Shown here piece after piece: positions 27,369 through 36,244 of a stretch of DNA of 64,000 nucleotides. The translations under genes were made by a program, and so were the position numbers. Position 1 is the first letter of the stretch. The number at the start of each line of letters is the position of its first letter. Source of the stretch: Acidobacteriota bacterium (GTDB lineage: Bacteria > Acidobacteriota > Polarisedimenticolia > J045); the NCBI GenBank assembly GCA_017994815.1, contig JAGOJY010000009.1, positions 56,115 through 120,114 on the forward strand, in the 5' to 3' direction. The notes beneath the pieces were generated by a model. The model saw nothing but the letters and a program-made list of their open reading frames with translations. It made no database searches and was not told the origin of the DNA.

Positions 27369-27397
27369 TTGCCGGCATGGGCAACCACGCGCATAGT
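27369..27397 (+). promoter_or_regulatory. Putative promoter of the multiheme cytochrome cluster
   Basis: TTGCCG (27369-27374), a 17-bp spacer and CATAGT (27392-27397) fit a weak sigma-70-type promoter about 75 bases before the chosen ATG at 27471. Confidence 0.3.
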
Positions 27398-27470
27398 GGC
27401 CGCCGCGCAAGGGCTTTGGGCGGGACACGGATGCGCGCCGGGCGGCCCGGCCCAGCGCCGGACGGAGTTG

Positions 27471-28433
27471 ATGCGAAGCCACGTTCTCGCCAGCCCGGAG
27501 CCGGGCGCCCCCGATCGCCGGGCGGCGGCGCGACCGGGCCCCGCGGCCGCGAGCGCAGCCCGCCGCGGCCCCGACCGCTCCACGCCGAGCTTGCGCCGCG
27601 CCATGCTCCCGGCGTTCCTCCTCGTCGCGCTGTCGCTCGCCGGACTGCCCTACTACCTGCTCGGCGTAACGGAGCGCGTGCGCCACCCCTGGCATGCCTG
27701 GCTCCGCCCGTCGGGGACGATCGGCCAGGGCCTCGGGATCGCCGCGCTCGTGATGTTCCTCTTCCTCTGGCTGTATCCGCTGCGCAAGCGCTACCGGTCG
27801 TGGGCCGTGACCGGCTCCGTGCCGGCCTGGCTGGACTGGCACATCGCTGCCGGCCTGATCGCGCCGCTGGCCGGCGCGGTCCACGCCTCGTGGCGGTTCT
27901 CCGGGCTGATCGGCCTCGGGTACGGCGCGATGGTGGTGGTCGCCGCGAGCGGCGTGGTCGGGCGGTACCTGTACTCGCGGATCCCGCGGCGCCAGGACGG
28001 CCTCGCGTTGACGCTGGACGACGTCGCCCAGGAACGCGGCCGGCTGCTGGACCAGATCTCGCGGCGCTCCGGCCTCGACGCGCCCGCGCTGCAGGACCTG
28101 CTCGCCGTCGAGACCCCGGCCGCCGCGCGCGGCGGGATCGTCTCGACGCTGCGCCGCCTCGTCGCCGACGACTTCTCGCGCCGGGCGGCGGCGCGGCGGC
28201 TCGCCCGCGCGCTCCGGGCCGATGCGGGCGCCGACCGCGTCGCGATCCGGCGCACGGTGCGGCTGGCCCGGCGCGAAATGGCGCTCGGCCAGCAGCTCAG
28301 GATGCTCGAGGCCACGGCGCGGTTGTTCCGCCTGTGGCACGCGGCGCACAAGCCGGTCGCGGTGACCGCGCTGGTGGCGGTACTGATCCACGTCGGCGTC
28401 GTCGTCGCGGTCGGCGCGACGTGGTTCTGGTGA
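27471..28433 (+). CDS. Four-TM b-type cytochrome-like membrane protein of the multiheme cluster
   Basis: 320 residues with hydrophobic segments at about 48-65, 86-103, 123-165 (a helical pair) and 294-318. Histidines sit inside or at the edges of the helices: His124 and His138 in WHIAAGLIAPLAGAVHASW, and His290, His293 and His307 in LWHAAHKPVAVTALVAVLIH. This pattern is like diheme cytochrome b561/FdhI-type quinol oxidoreductase subunits, so it may pass electrons between the quinone pool and periplasmic cytochromes. Residues 175-284 form a long hydrophilic helical insert. Starts at 27471 (GGAG upstream) or 27603 are both possible. It ends three bases before the 23-heme gene. Heme binding is inferred. 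Confidence 0.65.
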   Translation: MRSHVLASPEPGAPDRRAAARPGPAAASAARRGPDRSTPSLRRAMLPAFLLVALSLAGLPYYLLGVTERVRHPWHAWLRPSGTIGQGLGIAALVMFLFLWLYPLRKRYRSWAVTGSVPAWLDWHIAAGLIAPLAGAVHASWRFSGLIGLGYGAMVVVAASGVVGRYLYSRIPRRQDGLALTLDDVAQERGRLLDQISRRSGLDAPALQDLLAVETPAAARGGIVSTLRRLVADDFSRRAAARRLARALRADAGADRVAIRRTVRLARREMALGQQLRMLEATARLFRLWHAAHKPVAVTALVAVLIHVGVVVAVGATWFW

Positions 28434-28436
28434 CCG

Positions 28437-30479
28437 GTGACGCTCCTCCCGCGACGGATCGCCCGCGCCGCGTCGCTCGCGGCGATCACCGTGCTCTTCG
28501 TCGCGGGCACGCCGGCCCGGGGTCAGGTTTCGCCGGGACCGCTGTCGCGCGCGCACGCGGAGCTCGAGGGTCCGCTGAACTGCTTCGAGTGCCACGCCAG
28601 CGGCCGCGGCGCGCTGCGCGGCCAGTGCCTCGAGTGCCACCGCGAGATCGGCTGGCTGATCGAGCGCGATCGTGGTCTGCACGGCAAGCTGCCGGAGGGA
28701 CAGGACTGCGCGAGCTGCCATCCCGAGCACGCCGGGCGCGACTTCGAGCTGGTGGAGTGGGGCGGCGAACGGAGCCGGTTCGACCACGCGCGGACCGGCT
28801 GGCGGCTCGAGGGGCGCCACGCCCAGGCGCGCTGCGAGCAGTGCCACAAGGCCGAGTTCCGCGTTTCGCCCGCCGCGGGGCTCGCCCCCGCCGCGCGCTC
28901 GCGCGCCGGGGCGGCGCCCGTCGCGTTCGTCGGGCTGGAAACCCGCTGCTCGGCCTGCCACGAAAACCGGCACAGCCCGTCGCTGGGCGACGACTGCTCG
29001 CGTTGCCACGACGCGCGGGGCTGGCGTCCGGCGCCGGGGTTCGACCACGCGCGCACCAGCTTCCCGCTCCAGGGCAAGCACGCGTCGGTGAAGTGCACCG
29101 AGTGCCACCGCCCGCCGTCCGGCGCGGCGCAGCCCGTGGCCTCGGCGCAGTCCGGGCCGCCGCCGTTCAAGCCGCTGGCCCACGCCGCGTGCAGCGATTG
29201 CCACCGCGACCCACACCAGGGGCGGCTCGGGGCGGATTGCGCGGGCTGCCACACCACCGAGAGCTTCCGCAAGGTGGACCAGCGCGGCTTCGATCACGAG
29301 AAGACGCGCTACCCACTGCGCGGCCGGCACCGGCAGGTCGCCTGCGCGGAGTGCCACGACCCGCAGCGCGGGGGATCGGCGCGGCCGCGCTTCGACCGCT
29401 GCGATGCCTGCCACCGCGACCAGCACGCCGGGCTGGCGACGCTCCAGGGCCGGCCCGCCGATTGCGGCGAGTGCCACTCCGTGGACGGCTACCGGCCGTC
29501 CACCTTCACCGTCGCCCGGCACCGCGACGCGGCGTACCCGCTCGACGGCAAGCACGCGCAGGTCTCCTGCGAGTCGTGCCACGCGCGGGGCGGCGCCGAG
29601 TCCGCGGCGCGTCTCGGCCCGGCGCGGGTCACGCTGCGGCGGCCGCACGCGCGCTGCGAGGACTGCCACCGCGACGCGCATGCCGGGCAGCTCGCGGCCC
29701 GCGCGGGCGGCTCCGCGTGCGCGACGTGCCACGCCGTGAGCGGCTGGAAGCCCTCGCGCTACGCGACGCCCGAGCACGCCGCACTGCGCCTGCCGCTCGT
29801 CGGCCGGCACGCGCGGATCGAGTGCGCCGCCTGCCACGGACCGGTGCGCGACCGCGCCCCCGCGCCCGGCGAGGAGCAGGAACTCGGGCCCGCGCGGGTG
29901 CGCTTCGCCGTGCCGGTGCAGTGCGAGCAGTGCCACCGCGACCCGCACGGCGGGCGCTTCGCCGCGGCGGGCGCGCGCCCGGCGCGCGACGGCTGCCAGT
30001 CGTGCCACGGCGTGGACACCTTCCGCGTCTCGACGTACGGCGAGCAGGCGCACCGCGGCGCACGCTTCCCGCTCGACGGGGCGCACCGGGCCATTCCGTG
30101 CGCCGAGTGCCACCGCGAACTCGCGCCGTCCCCCGCCCGCGCGAAGCCGGAGCAGGTCCGGCTGCCGTTCGAAATCGCCGGGCAGGCGTGCGCCGACTGC
30201 CACCGCGACCCGCACGCGGGGCAGTTCGCGAAGGGCGACGGCACGCGCTGCGATGCCTGCCACGAACAGGCGGCGTTCCGGCCCGCGCCGCGCTTCCGCC
30301 ACGACCGCACCGCGTTCCCGCTCGACGGCGCGCACGCCAAGGTCGCCTGTGAGAAGTGCCACACCGCCCGGCTCGAGGGTGGCGTGCGCACCGTTCTGTA
30401 CCGACCGCTCGCCCACGCTTGCCAGGACTGCCACGTTTCCCCCCCGCAGTCCCGCACCGCGTCGAGGGGCACGCCATGA
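28437..30479 (+). CDS. 23-heme c-type cytochrome
   Basis: A 680-residue exported protein with 23 CxxCH motifs, counted individually from CFECH near residue 49 to CQDCH near residue 668. A signal peptide precedes them (ALA-like cleavage near GTPARGQ). The motifs recur in repeats of the form F-D-H-x3-T-x-[YF]-P-L-x-G-x-H-x3-x-C-x2-C-H, so the protein grew by duplication of a two- to three-heme unit. Many distal His residues in FDH and HRDPH segments are candidate second ligands. Start is GTG at 28437, three bases after the membrane protein stop. It overlaps the next cytochrome gene by ATGA. Likely a periplasm-to-outer-membrane electron wire. Confidence 0.92.
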   Translation: MTLLPRRIARAASLAAITVLFVAGTPARGQVSPGPLSRAHAELEGPLNCFECHASGRGALRGQCLECHREIGWLIERDRGLHGKLPEGQDCASCHPEHAGRDFELVEWGGERSRFDHARTGWRLEGRHAQARCEQCHKAEFRVSPAAGLAPAARSRAGAAPVAFVGLETRCSACHENRHSPSLGDDCSRCHDARGWRPAPGFDHARTSFPLQGKHASVKCTECHRPPSGAAQPVASAQSGPPPFKPLAHAACSDCHRDPHQGRLGADCAGCHTTESFRKVDQRGFDHEKTRYPLRGRHRQVACAECHDPQRGGSARPRFDRCDACHRDQHAGLATLQGRPADCGECHSVDGYRPSTFTVARHRDAAYPLDGKHAQVSCESCHARGGAESAARLGPARVTLRRPHARCEDCHRDAHAGQLAARAGGSACATCHAVSGWKPSRYATPEHAALRLPLVGRHARIECAACHGPVRDRAPAPGEEQELGPARVRFAVPVQCEQCHRDPHGGRFAAAGARPARDGCQSCHGVDTFRVSTYGEQAHRGARFPLDGAHRAIPCAECHRELAPSPARAKPEQVRLPFEIAGQACADCHRDPHAGQFAKGDGTRCDACHEQAAFRPAPRFRHDRTAFPLDGAHAKVACEKCHTARLEGGVRTVLYRPLAHACQDCHVSPPQSRTASRGTP

Positions 30480-31951
30480 AGATCTTCGGCTGCAAAACGG
30501 TGGCGTGGATCGCCGCGCTCGGTGCCGTGACGCTGGCGGCGGCAGACGACCTGCCTTACCCGCACGGCGACTACCGCGACGAGTGCAGCAAGTGCCATCG
30601 CCCCGACGCCTGGACTCCGGCCAGCATCGGACCCGGCTTCGACCACGCGCAGTTCGGCTTCCGGCTCGACGGCGCGCACCGCACGGTGACCTGCCGCGGG
30701 TGCCACGCGACGCTCGAGTTCTCGCGGGCCTCGTCGTCGTGCGTCGACTGCCACCAGGACGTCCACCGCGGGGAACTGGGCATCGACTGCGCGCGCTGCC
30801 ACACCACGCGCAACTTCATCGAGCGCGTCGAGCTGGTCCGCTCGCACCGCGGAACGCGGTTCCCGCTGACCGGCGCGCACACCACGCTGGACTGCGAGGC
30901 CTGCCACCCGCGCGGCGGCGGCGACGCCCTGCGGTTCGTCAACACGCCGATCGAGTGCGAGGCCTGCCACATCGCGCAGTTCCGTGCCGCCAAGTCGCCG
31001 GACCATGTCGGCGGGGGGTTCCCGACCGACTGCACGCGCTGCCACACGACGATCGCCTGGGACAGCGCCCGCTTCGACCACGCGGCGACCGGCTTCCCGC
31101 TGACGGGAGCCCACCGCTCGGTCAGCTGCCAGGAGTGCCACGGCAACGCCCCGCCGGGCCAGGCCTCGCCGCAGTGCGTCGCGTGCCACCTCGGCGACTA
31201 CACGGGCGTGACGAACCCGCGGCATGTCGGGAGCTTCCCCACGGAGTGCAGCTCCTGCCACACGACCACCCGCTGGAGCCCGGCCAGCTTCGACCACGGT
31301 GCGACCGACTTTCCGCTCACCGGCGCGCACCGCAACACCTCGTGCAACGCCTGCCACGCCGACGGCGTGTACGACGGCAAGCGCACCGACTGCTTCAGCT
31401 GCCACGCCGCCGATTACGACTCCGCCAACAACCCGGACCACCGCCGTTCCGGCTTCCCGACCGACTGCACCCAGTGTCACAACACGAACTCGTGGGACGG
31501 CGCCGAGTTCGACCACTCCCGGACCGACTTCCCGCTGACCGGCGCGCACCGCAACACGTCCTGCAACGCCTGCCACGGCGACGGCGTGTACGACGGCAAG
31601 CCGACCGACTGCTATAGCTGCCACGCCAGCGACTACAACCAGACCAGCGACCCCAACCACCGCGGTGCCGGCTTCCCGACCGACTGCGCCCTGTGCCACA
31701 CGACGAGTTCCTGGGACAACGCGCGCTTCGACCACGACGGTCAGTACTTCCCGATCTACTCCGGCAAGCACCGCGGCGAGTGGGACCGTTGCTCGGACTG
31801 CCACACCAACCCGAACAACTACCGCGAGTTCACTTGCCTGACCTGCCACCGCCGCGGCGAGACGGACCGCGACCACGACGAGGTCAACGGCTACCGTTAC
31901 GACTCGCAGGCCTGCTACCAGTGCCACCCCGACGGCCGGGCGGAGGATTGA
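30476..31951 (+). CDS. 19-heme c-type cytochrome with 72-73-residue repeats
   Basis: 491 residues with a signal peptide (1-22, VAWIAALGAVTLAAADD) and 19 CxxCH motifs counted from CSKCH to CYQCH. From about residue 200 the unit FDH-x2-TxFPLTGAHRxTSC-x2-CH...TDCxxCH repeats at 72-73 residues (216-219 bases), and two copies are almost identical in DNA (31289 and 31508). It starts inside the stop of the 23-heme gene (ATGA) and ends two bases before the beta-barrel gene. It belongs to the cytochrome c7/doubled-CxxCH type of large multihemes. Position between a cytochrome and a barrel suggests it may lie inside or outside the barrel. Confidence 0.92.
   Translation: MKIFGCKTVAWIAALGAVTLAAADDLPYPHGDYRDECSKCHRPDAWTPASIGPGFDHAQFGFRLDGAHRTVTCRGCHATLEFSRASSSCVDCHQDVHRGELGIDCARCHTTRNFIERVELVRSHRGTRFPLTGAHTTLDCEACHPRGGGDALRFVNTPIECEACHIAQFRAAKSPDHVGGGFPTDCTRCHTTIAWDSARFDHAATGFPLTGAHRSVSCQECHGNAPPGQASPQCVACHLGDYTGVTNPRHVGSFPTECSSCHTTTRWSPASFDHGATDFPLTGAHRNTSCNACHADGVYDGKRTDCFSCHAADYDSANNPDHRRSGFPTDCTQCHNTNSWDGAEFDHSRTDFPLTGAHRNTSCNACHGDGVYDGKPTDCYSCHASDYNQTSDPNHRGAGFPTDCALCHTTSSWDNARFDHDGQYFPIYSGKHRGEWDRCSDCHTNPNNYREFTCLTCHRRGETDRDHDEVNGYRYDSQACYQCHPDGRAED
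31073..31613 (+). repeat. Tandem 216-219-bp coding repeats inside the 19-heme gene
   Basis: Three in-frame copies begin at about 31073, 31289 and 31508 with FDH...T.FPLTGAHR. The last two agree over most of their first 105 bases. They encode heme modules and point to recent expansion by unequal recombination. Confidence 0.75.
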
Positions 31952-31953
31952 CG

Positions 31954-33600
31954 ATGCGCGGCTCGGGACCGTGGTTGCTGGCGCTGTTGGTCCTCGTGAC
32001 GGGGGCGCCGGTCGCGGCGCAGGTGCAGCGGATGGCCCGCGTCAGCTACGTCACCAGTTCGACCGTCTACATCGACGCCGGCAGCAATCACGGCCTCGAT
32101 GTGGGCGACGTCGTCGAGGTCGTCCGCGGGGAACAGGTCGTGGGCCTGCTGCGCGTGACGTTCGTCAGCAGCCTGCGCGCGGCCTGCGAGCGGCAGGGTG
32201 AGCCGGGTGTCGAACTGCAGGTCGGCGACCTGGTGCGGTTCACGCCGCGCGGTGAGGCGCCGGTCCGGCCCGAGGACGTGCCGCCGCCGGTCGAGCCGCG
32301 CGAGGTGCCCCCGGTCACGGCGGAGGCGCCCCGCAGCGCGGCGTCGCCCGGTGCTTCGCTCGCCGGTCGCCTGCGCGAGGCCGGCCTGCGCGGGCGGGTC
32401 GGGGTGCGCTACAACGCCGTGCGCGATCGCAGCGGGGCCGGGCTCGACTACTCCCAGCCCGGGCTCGACCTGCGGCTCGACGGCGATCACGTCCTGGGTT
32501 CGCCGATCAGCCTCAACGTGGACGTGCGCGCGTTCCGCACCTATCGCACCACGCCGGACGGCGGCAGCGAGGACCTCAGCCGCAACCGGGTGTACCGGCT
32601 GTCCGGCACGTGGCAGCCGGTCGCGTCCCGCTGGCGCGTCACCGCCGGGCGGCAGTTCTCGCCTTCGATGGCGACGATCAACCTGTTCGACGGCGTGATG
32701 GCGGACTACACGGGCGAGCGCTGGAGCTTCGGCGCCCTGACGGGGACCCAGCCCGACCCGATCGACTTCGGCTACTCCAGCGAAACGCGCGAGCACGGCG
32801 CGTTCGCCGAGCTGCGCGGCGGCGCGGCGGGGGACTCGCGCTGGGCTGTGACCGGCGGGCTGATCGGCTCGTACGACCAGGGCGAGATCAACCGGGAATA
32901 CGTGTTCCTCCAGGGCCGCTACGACGATCCGTCGCTGTCCGCGTACCTCGCGCAGGAGGTCGACTTCAACCGCGGCTGGAAGGACGACGTCGAAGGGAAG
33001 TCGGTCTCGCCCACCAGCACCTTCGCCACCGTCTACTACCGCGCGAGCGAGAACCTGCGCTTCAACGCCGGCTACGACAACCGCCGGAACGTGCGCCTGT
33101 TCCGCGACCGCGTCACCCCGGAGACCGAGTTCGACGACGAGTTCCGCCGCGGCGTCTGGGCCGGCGCCGACCTGCGGTTCCTGCAACGGTACCGGGTCGG
33201 CGTTTCGGGTCGCGTGAACGGTGGCGGCGACGCCGGGTCGGCCGACAGCTTCAGCCTGTACCTCGGCGCCGCGGACCTGTCGGCGTTCCGTCTCGACCTG
33301 CGTACCCGCAGCACGCGCTACACCAGCGACCGCGTCGAAGGCTGGCTGCACTCGCTGTCGGCCGGCGTGCCGATCGGCGAACGGATGAACGTCCAGCTCA
33401 CGGCCGGCCTGCGCGACGAGACGCGCCAGCAGGTGTTGCAGTTCGGGCCGACCGAGACCGACGCGCGCGTCACGTGGTTCGGCGTCGACTTCGACGCGAT
33501 CCTCGGCCGGCGCTGGCTGTTCCTTTTCTCCGCCGAGCGCGACCAGGGCGACATCGAGGCCAACGACCAGGTCTATGCCGCGATCAGCTATCGGTTCTAG
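31954..33600 (+). CDS. Outer-membrane beta-barrel partner of the multiheme cytochromes
   Basis: 548 residues: signal peptide to about residue 23 (PVAAQ), then a small beta domain (VSYVTSSTVYIDAGSNHGLDVGDVVEVV, resembling the FlgT-C/SH3-like fold), a Pro/Glu-rich linker near 100-120, and a barrel of alternating hydrophobic strands from about 140. It ends in Phe (AAISYRF), the recognition signature for BAM insertion. By position it corresponds to the MtrB/PioB/OmbB-type barrel that lets cytochromes cross the outer membrane, but no sequence similarity to those was recognised. GGAGGA lies just before the ATG. Strand count was not determined. The stop is 18 bases from the convergent PpsR gene. Confidence 0.78.
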   Translation: MRGSGPWLLALLVLVTGAPVAAQVQRMARVSYVTSSTVYIDAGSNHGLDVGDVVEVVRGEQVVGLLRVTFVSSLRAACERQGEPGVELQVGDLVRFTPRGEAPVRPEDVPPPVEPREVPPVTAEAPRSAASPGASLAGRLREAGLRGRVGVRYNAVRDRSGAGLDYSQPGLDLRLDGDHVLGSPISLNVDVRAFRTYRTTPDGGSEDLSRNRVYRLSGTWQPVASRWRVTAGRQFSPSMATINLFDGVMADYTGERWSFGALTGTQPDPIDFGYSSETREHGAFAELRGGAAGDSRWAVTGGLIGSYDQGEINREYVFLQGRYDDPSLSAYLAQEVDFNRGWKDDVEGKSVSPTSTFATVYYRASENLRFNAGYDNRRNVRLFRDRVTPETEFDDEFRRGVWAGADLRFLQRYRVGVSGRVNGGGDAGSADSFSLYLGAADLSAFRLDLRTRSTRYTSDRVEGWLHSLSAGVPIGERMNVQLTAGLRDETRQQVLQFGPTETDARVTWFGVDFDAILGRRWLFLFSAERDQGDIEANDQVYAAISYRF

Positions 33601-33618
33601 GGCGCCGACAGGTCCCCG

Positions 33619-34467
33619 TCACTCCGTGATGGAGCCCTTGCGCTGGCCGGTGCGGGCGTAGATCGTGCCCATCACCTCGGTGGCGGCTTCCTCGATCGCC
33701 TTGGCCGTGACGTTGAGCACGGGCCAGCCGTGCTCGAAACAGATCCGGCGCGCGTACGTCACCTCGCGCACGATCTCGTTCTCGTCGGTGTAGGAGCCGA
33801 GCCGCGCGCCGAGGTGCTTCTCGCGCTCGACCCGCAAAAGGTGCAGGAACGGCGGGTCGACCGTGAACCCGACGATCCGCTCCTGCTCGATCGCCAACAG
33901 CTCGGGCGGGACCTCCAGCCCCGGCACGATCGGGACGTTCGCCACCTTCCAGCCGCGGAACGACAGGTACAGGCTGACCGGCGTCTTCGACGAGCGCGAC
34001 ACGCCGACGATGACGATCTCGGCGCGCCCCAGCGTGTCGAGGCCGAGCCCGTCGTCGTGCTTGACGGTGTAATCGACGGCATCGATGCGATTGAAGTACT
34101 CGGTGTCGAGCTCGCGGAACAGGCCGGGCTGCGAGACCGGCGAGATCTCCAACAGGTCCGACAGGCGCGTCAGCAGCGGCCCGAGGATGTCAACGGTCGG
34201 GACGCCCGTGGCCAGCCCCTCCTCGAGCAGCATCCGCCGCAGCTCGGGCGTCACCATGGTGTAGATCACGACCCCGTGGACGCGCGCCGCGCGGGCGACC
34301 GTCTCGCGGACCAGCGCCGCCGAGCGGACGTACGGCACGCGCTCGACGACCACCTGCGTGTTGCGGAACTGGCTCAGGGCCGCCTGGACCACCATGTCGC
34401 AGGTCGTGCCGGTGGCGTCGGAGACCACGAACACGTGCCGCATGCGCAGGCTGCCGGGCGAGCTCAT
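33619..34467 (-). CDS. ppsR: PEP synthase regulatory protein (bifunctional kinase/pyrophosphorylase, DUF299)
   Basis: A 282-residue PpsR/PDRP family protein that reversibly phosphorylates PEP synthase or pyruvate phosphate dikinase. Signatures: HVFVVSDATGTTCD at the N-terminus, the P-loop-like GVSRSSKTPVSLYLS near 160, and the C-terminal YTDENEIVREVTYARRICFEHGWPV. The ATG at 34467 is chosen; ATG at 34443 would remove eight residues and is also plausible. Divergent from the ABC operon. The target dikinase gene is not in the window. Confidence 0.92.
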   Translation of the reverse strand: MSSPGSLRMRHVFVVSDATGTTCDMVVQAALSQFRNTQVVVERVPYVRSAALVRETVARAARVHGVVIYTMVTPELRRMLLEEGLATGVPTVDILGPLLTRLSDLLEISPVSQPGLFRELDTEYFNRIDAVDYTVKHDDGLGLDTLGRAEIVIVGVSRSSKTPVSLYLSFRGWKVANVPIVPGLEVPPELLAIEQERIVGFTVDPPFLHLLRVEREKHLGARLGSYTDENEIVREVTYARRICFEHGWPVLNVTAKAIEEAATEVMGTIYARTGQRKGSITE

Positions 34468-34503
34468 GGCCCCAGCATAACCGGAGGAGTCCGGGCCGCG
34501 GGC

Positions 34504-34531
34504 TTGACACGGCGGGCCGCGGTGAACAAAT
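34504..34531 (+). promoter_or_regulatory. Putative promoter of the ABC/prepilin peptidase operon
   Basis: Consensus TTGACA at 34504-34509, a 16-bp spacer and a weak ACAAAT at 34526-34531. The first ATG follows only ten bases later, so the transcript may have little or no leader. There is no good ribosome site before that ATG. Confidence 0.4.
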
Positions 34532-34541
34532 GTGACCACGT

Positions 34542-35483
34542 ATGCCCGGGACTGGACCGAGCGAAGCGCCCCTGGTCTGCCGCGGGGTGGCCAAGCGCTA
34601 CCGGCAGCACTTCTGGCAGCGGCCCTCGACGTCGCTGCACGGCCTCGATCTCGAGGTCCGCCGGGGCGAGATTCTCGGCCTGCTCGGCCCGAACGGCGCG
34701 GGCAAGACCACCACGATCAAGCTCGCGCTGGGGCTGATCTTCCCCGAGCGCGGGGAGGTCCGGCTGAATGGCCGGCCCGCGAGCGACCCGGCGGCGCGCC
34801 GCGGCGTGGGCTACCTGCCGGAGAACCCGTACTTCCCGGACGACCTCACCGGCCGGGAGCTGGTCGAGTTCGCCGGTCGCCTGCACGGCATGCCCTCGGC
34901 CGCGGCGCGGCGCCGCGCCGGCGAGCTCCTGGCGCTGACCGGGATCGCGTCGGTCGCCGACCGCAAGCTGCGGCGGTACTCCAAGGGCATGGTCCAGCGC
35001 GCGGGGATGGCCCGCGCGCTCGTCGCCGAACCGGACTTCGTGATCCTCGACGAGCCGATGAGCGGGCTCGACCCGGTCGGACGCCGGGAGTTCCGCGACC
35101 TGATCCTCGACCTGCGCCGCCGGGGCGCGACCATCCTGTTCTCCTCGCACGTCCTCAGCGATGCCGAGATGCTGTGCGACCGCGTGGCGATCCTCGACGC
35201 CGGGCGCCTTCTGGCCCTGCGCGAGCTGGGCACGCTGGAGAGCGGGCGCGCCGTGCTGCGCTGGGAGGTCGAGGTCTCCGGGGGCGGGGAGATCGCCGGC
35301 GCCGAGGTGCTGACCACGCGCGGCGCGCAGCGCCTGCTGCGCTTCCCGGCGAGCATGGGGGCGCAGGACATCCTCGCGGCGGTTCGCGCCGCGGGCGCGG
35401 AGCCCCGTTCCCTGGTCCCGCAGCGCGAAACGCTGGAGGACCTGTTCCTGCGCACGCTGGCCGACGGGGACACCGGCCGATGA
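34542..35483 (+). CDS. ABC transporter ATP-binding protein (PilH-like position)
   Basis: 313 residues: Walker [11 protein letters not shown] (about 50-59), signature [17 protein letters not shown] (C-loop with K in place of the usual G), Walker B FVILDEP and the switch His in SSHVLSD. A C-terminal extension of about 90 residues ([13 protein letters not shown]...) is usual for ABC-2 exporters. Its stop overlaps the permease gene by ATGA. An ABC pair beside prepilin peptidase is reminiscent of Myxococcus PilG/H/I, required for type IV pili. That comparison is contextual. Confidence 0.9.
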   Translation: MPGTGPSEAPLVCRGVAKRYRQHFWQRPSTSLHGLDLEVRRGEILGLLGPNGAGKTTTIKLALGLIFPERGEVRLNGRPASDPAARRGVGYLPENPYFPDDLTGRELVEFAGRLHGMPSAAARRRAGELLALTGIASVADRKLRRYSKGMVQRAGMARALVAEPDFVILDEPMSGLDPVGRREFRDLILDLRRRGATILFSSHVLSDAEMLCDRVAILDAGRLLALRELGTLESGRAVLRWEVEVSGGGEIAGAEVLTTRGAQRLLRFPASMGAQDILAAVRAAGAEPRSLVPQRETLEDLFLRTLADGDTGR

Positions 35484-36244
35484 CGCGGATCCTCGCCATC
35501 GGCCGCGCCACGCTGGCGGAGGCGATCCGCCACCGGATCCTGTATCTCTTGTTGATCTTCGCGCTGACGCTGATCGGCTTCTCGCGCTTCCTGTCGATGC
35601 TGACGGTCGGCGAGGACGCCAAGATCATCAAGGACGTCGGCATGTCCGCGATCAGCGTCTTCGGCGTCCTGGTCGCGCTCTTCGTCGGCGTGGGGATCCT
35701 GTTCCGCGAGATGGAGCGGCGCACCGTGCAGGTGACCCTCGCCGGGCCGGTCGCGCGCTGGGAGTACGTCCTCGGCAAGTACGCCGGACTCGCCGCCGCG
35801 ATCAGCCTGAACACGCTGCTGATGGCGCTGACGCTGTTCGTCCTGCTCGCGGTGCGCGGCGCCTTCGACGCCGCGCTGATCACGGCCGTCGCGCTGCTGT
35901 GGGTCGAGCTCTTGTTCATCACCGCCTGCGCGGTGTTCTTCTCGTCGTTCTCCACGCCGATCTTCTCCGCGCTGTTCACCGCGGCGGTGTACGTGGTCGG
36001 GCACCTCGCCTGGGCCCTGCCGATGATGGCCGAGAGGCTCCCGCCGGGGCTCGGCCGCTCGATCGTGCGGCTGGTCTATTTCGTGGTGCCGAACCTGGAG
36101 TACGGCGACGTGCGCGCGCTGGCGGTCCACGGCGTGCCGATCCCGTGGGAGCGGGTGGTCGGCGCCGCCGCCTACGAGCTGTGCTACGCCGGGCTGCTGC
36201 TGTTCATCGCGGCCCTGGCGTTCCGCCGGCGGGACCTGGTGTGA
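35480..36244 (+). CDS. ABC-2-type permease
   Basis: 254 residues with six hydrophobic segments, the usual number for ABC-2 half-transporters. The first starts in [17 protein letters not shown] and the last is [13 protein letters not shown]. The loop [30 protein letters not shown] is the typical coupling region (FxREMExRTxxxxLxxPV). The start overlaps the ATPase stop (ATGA) and the stop overlaps the TPR gene (GTGA). The substrate is unknown. The neighbours suggest a role in pilus assembly or envelope maturation. Confidence 0.88.
   Translation: MTRILAIGRATLAEAIRHRILYLLLIFALTLIGFSRFLSMLTVGEDAKIIKDVGMSAISVFGVLVALFVGVGILFREMERRTVQVTLAGPVARWEYVLGKYAGLAAAISLNTLLMALTLFVLLAVRGAFDAALITAVALLWVELLFITACAVFFSSFSTPIFSALFTAAVYVVGHLAWALPMMAERLPPGLGRSIVRLVYFVVPNLEYGDVRALAVHGVPIPWERVVGAAAYELCYAGLLLFIAALAFRRRDLV

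Noticed and set aside
31073..31613. Regular repeats that might look like a CRISPR array
   Set aside because: The units are 216-219 bases long, in frame and encode CxxCH motifs; there are no short repeat-spacer units and no cas genes.
28437..33600. Assignment to the known MtrCAB system
   Set aside because: Heme counts, the ordering and the small N-terminal domain of the barrel do not match the Mtr proteins as I know them, so no mtr gene symbols were used.
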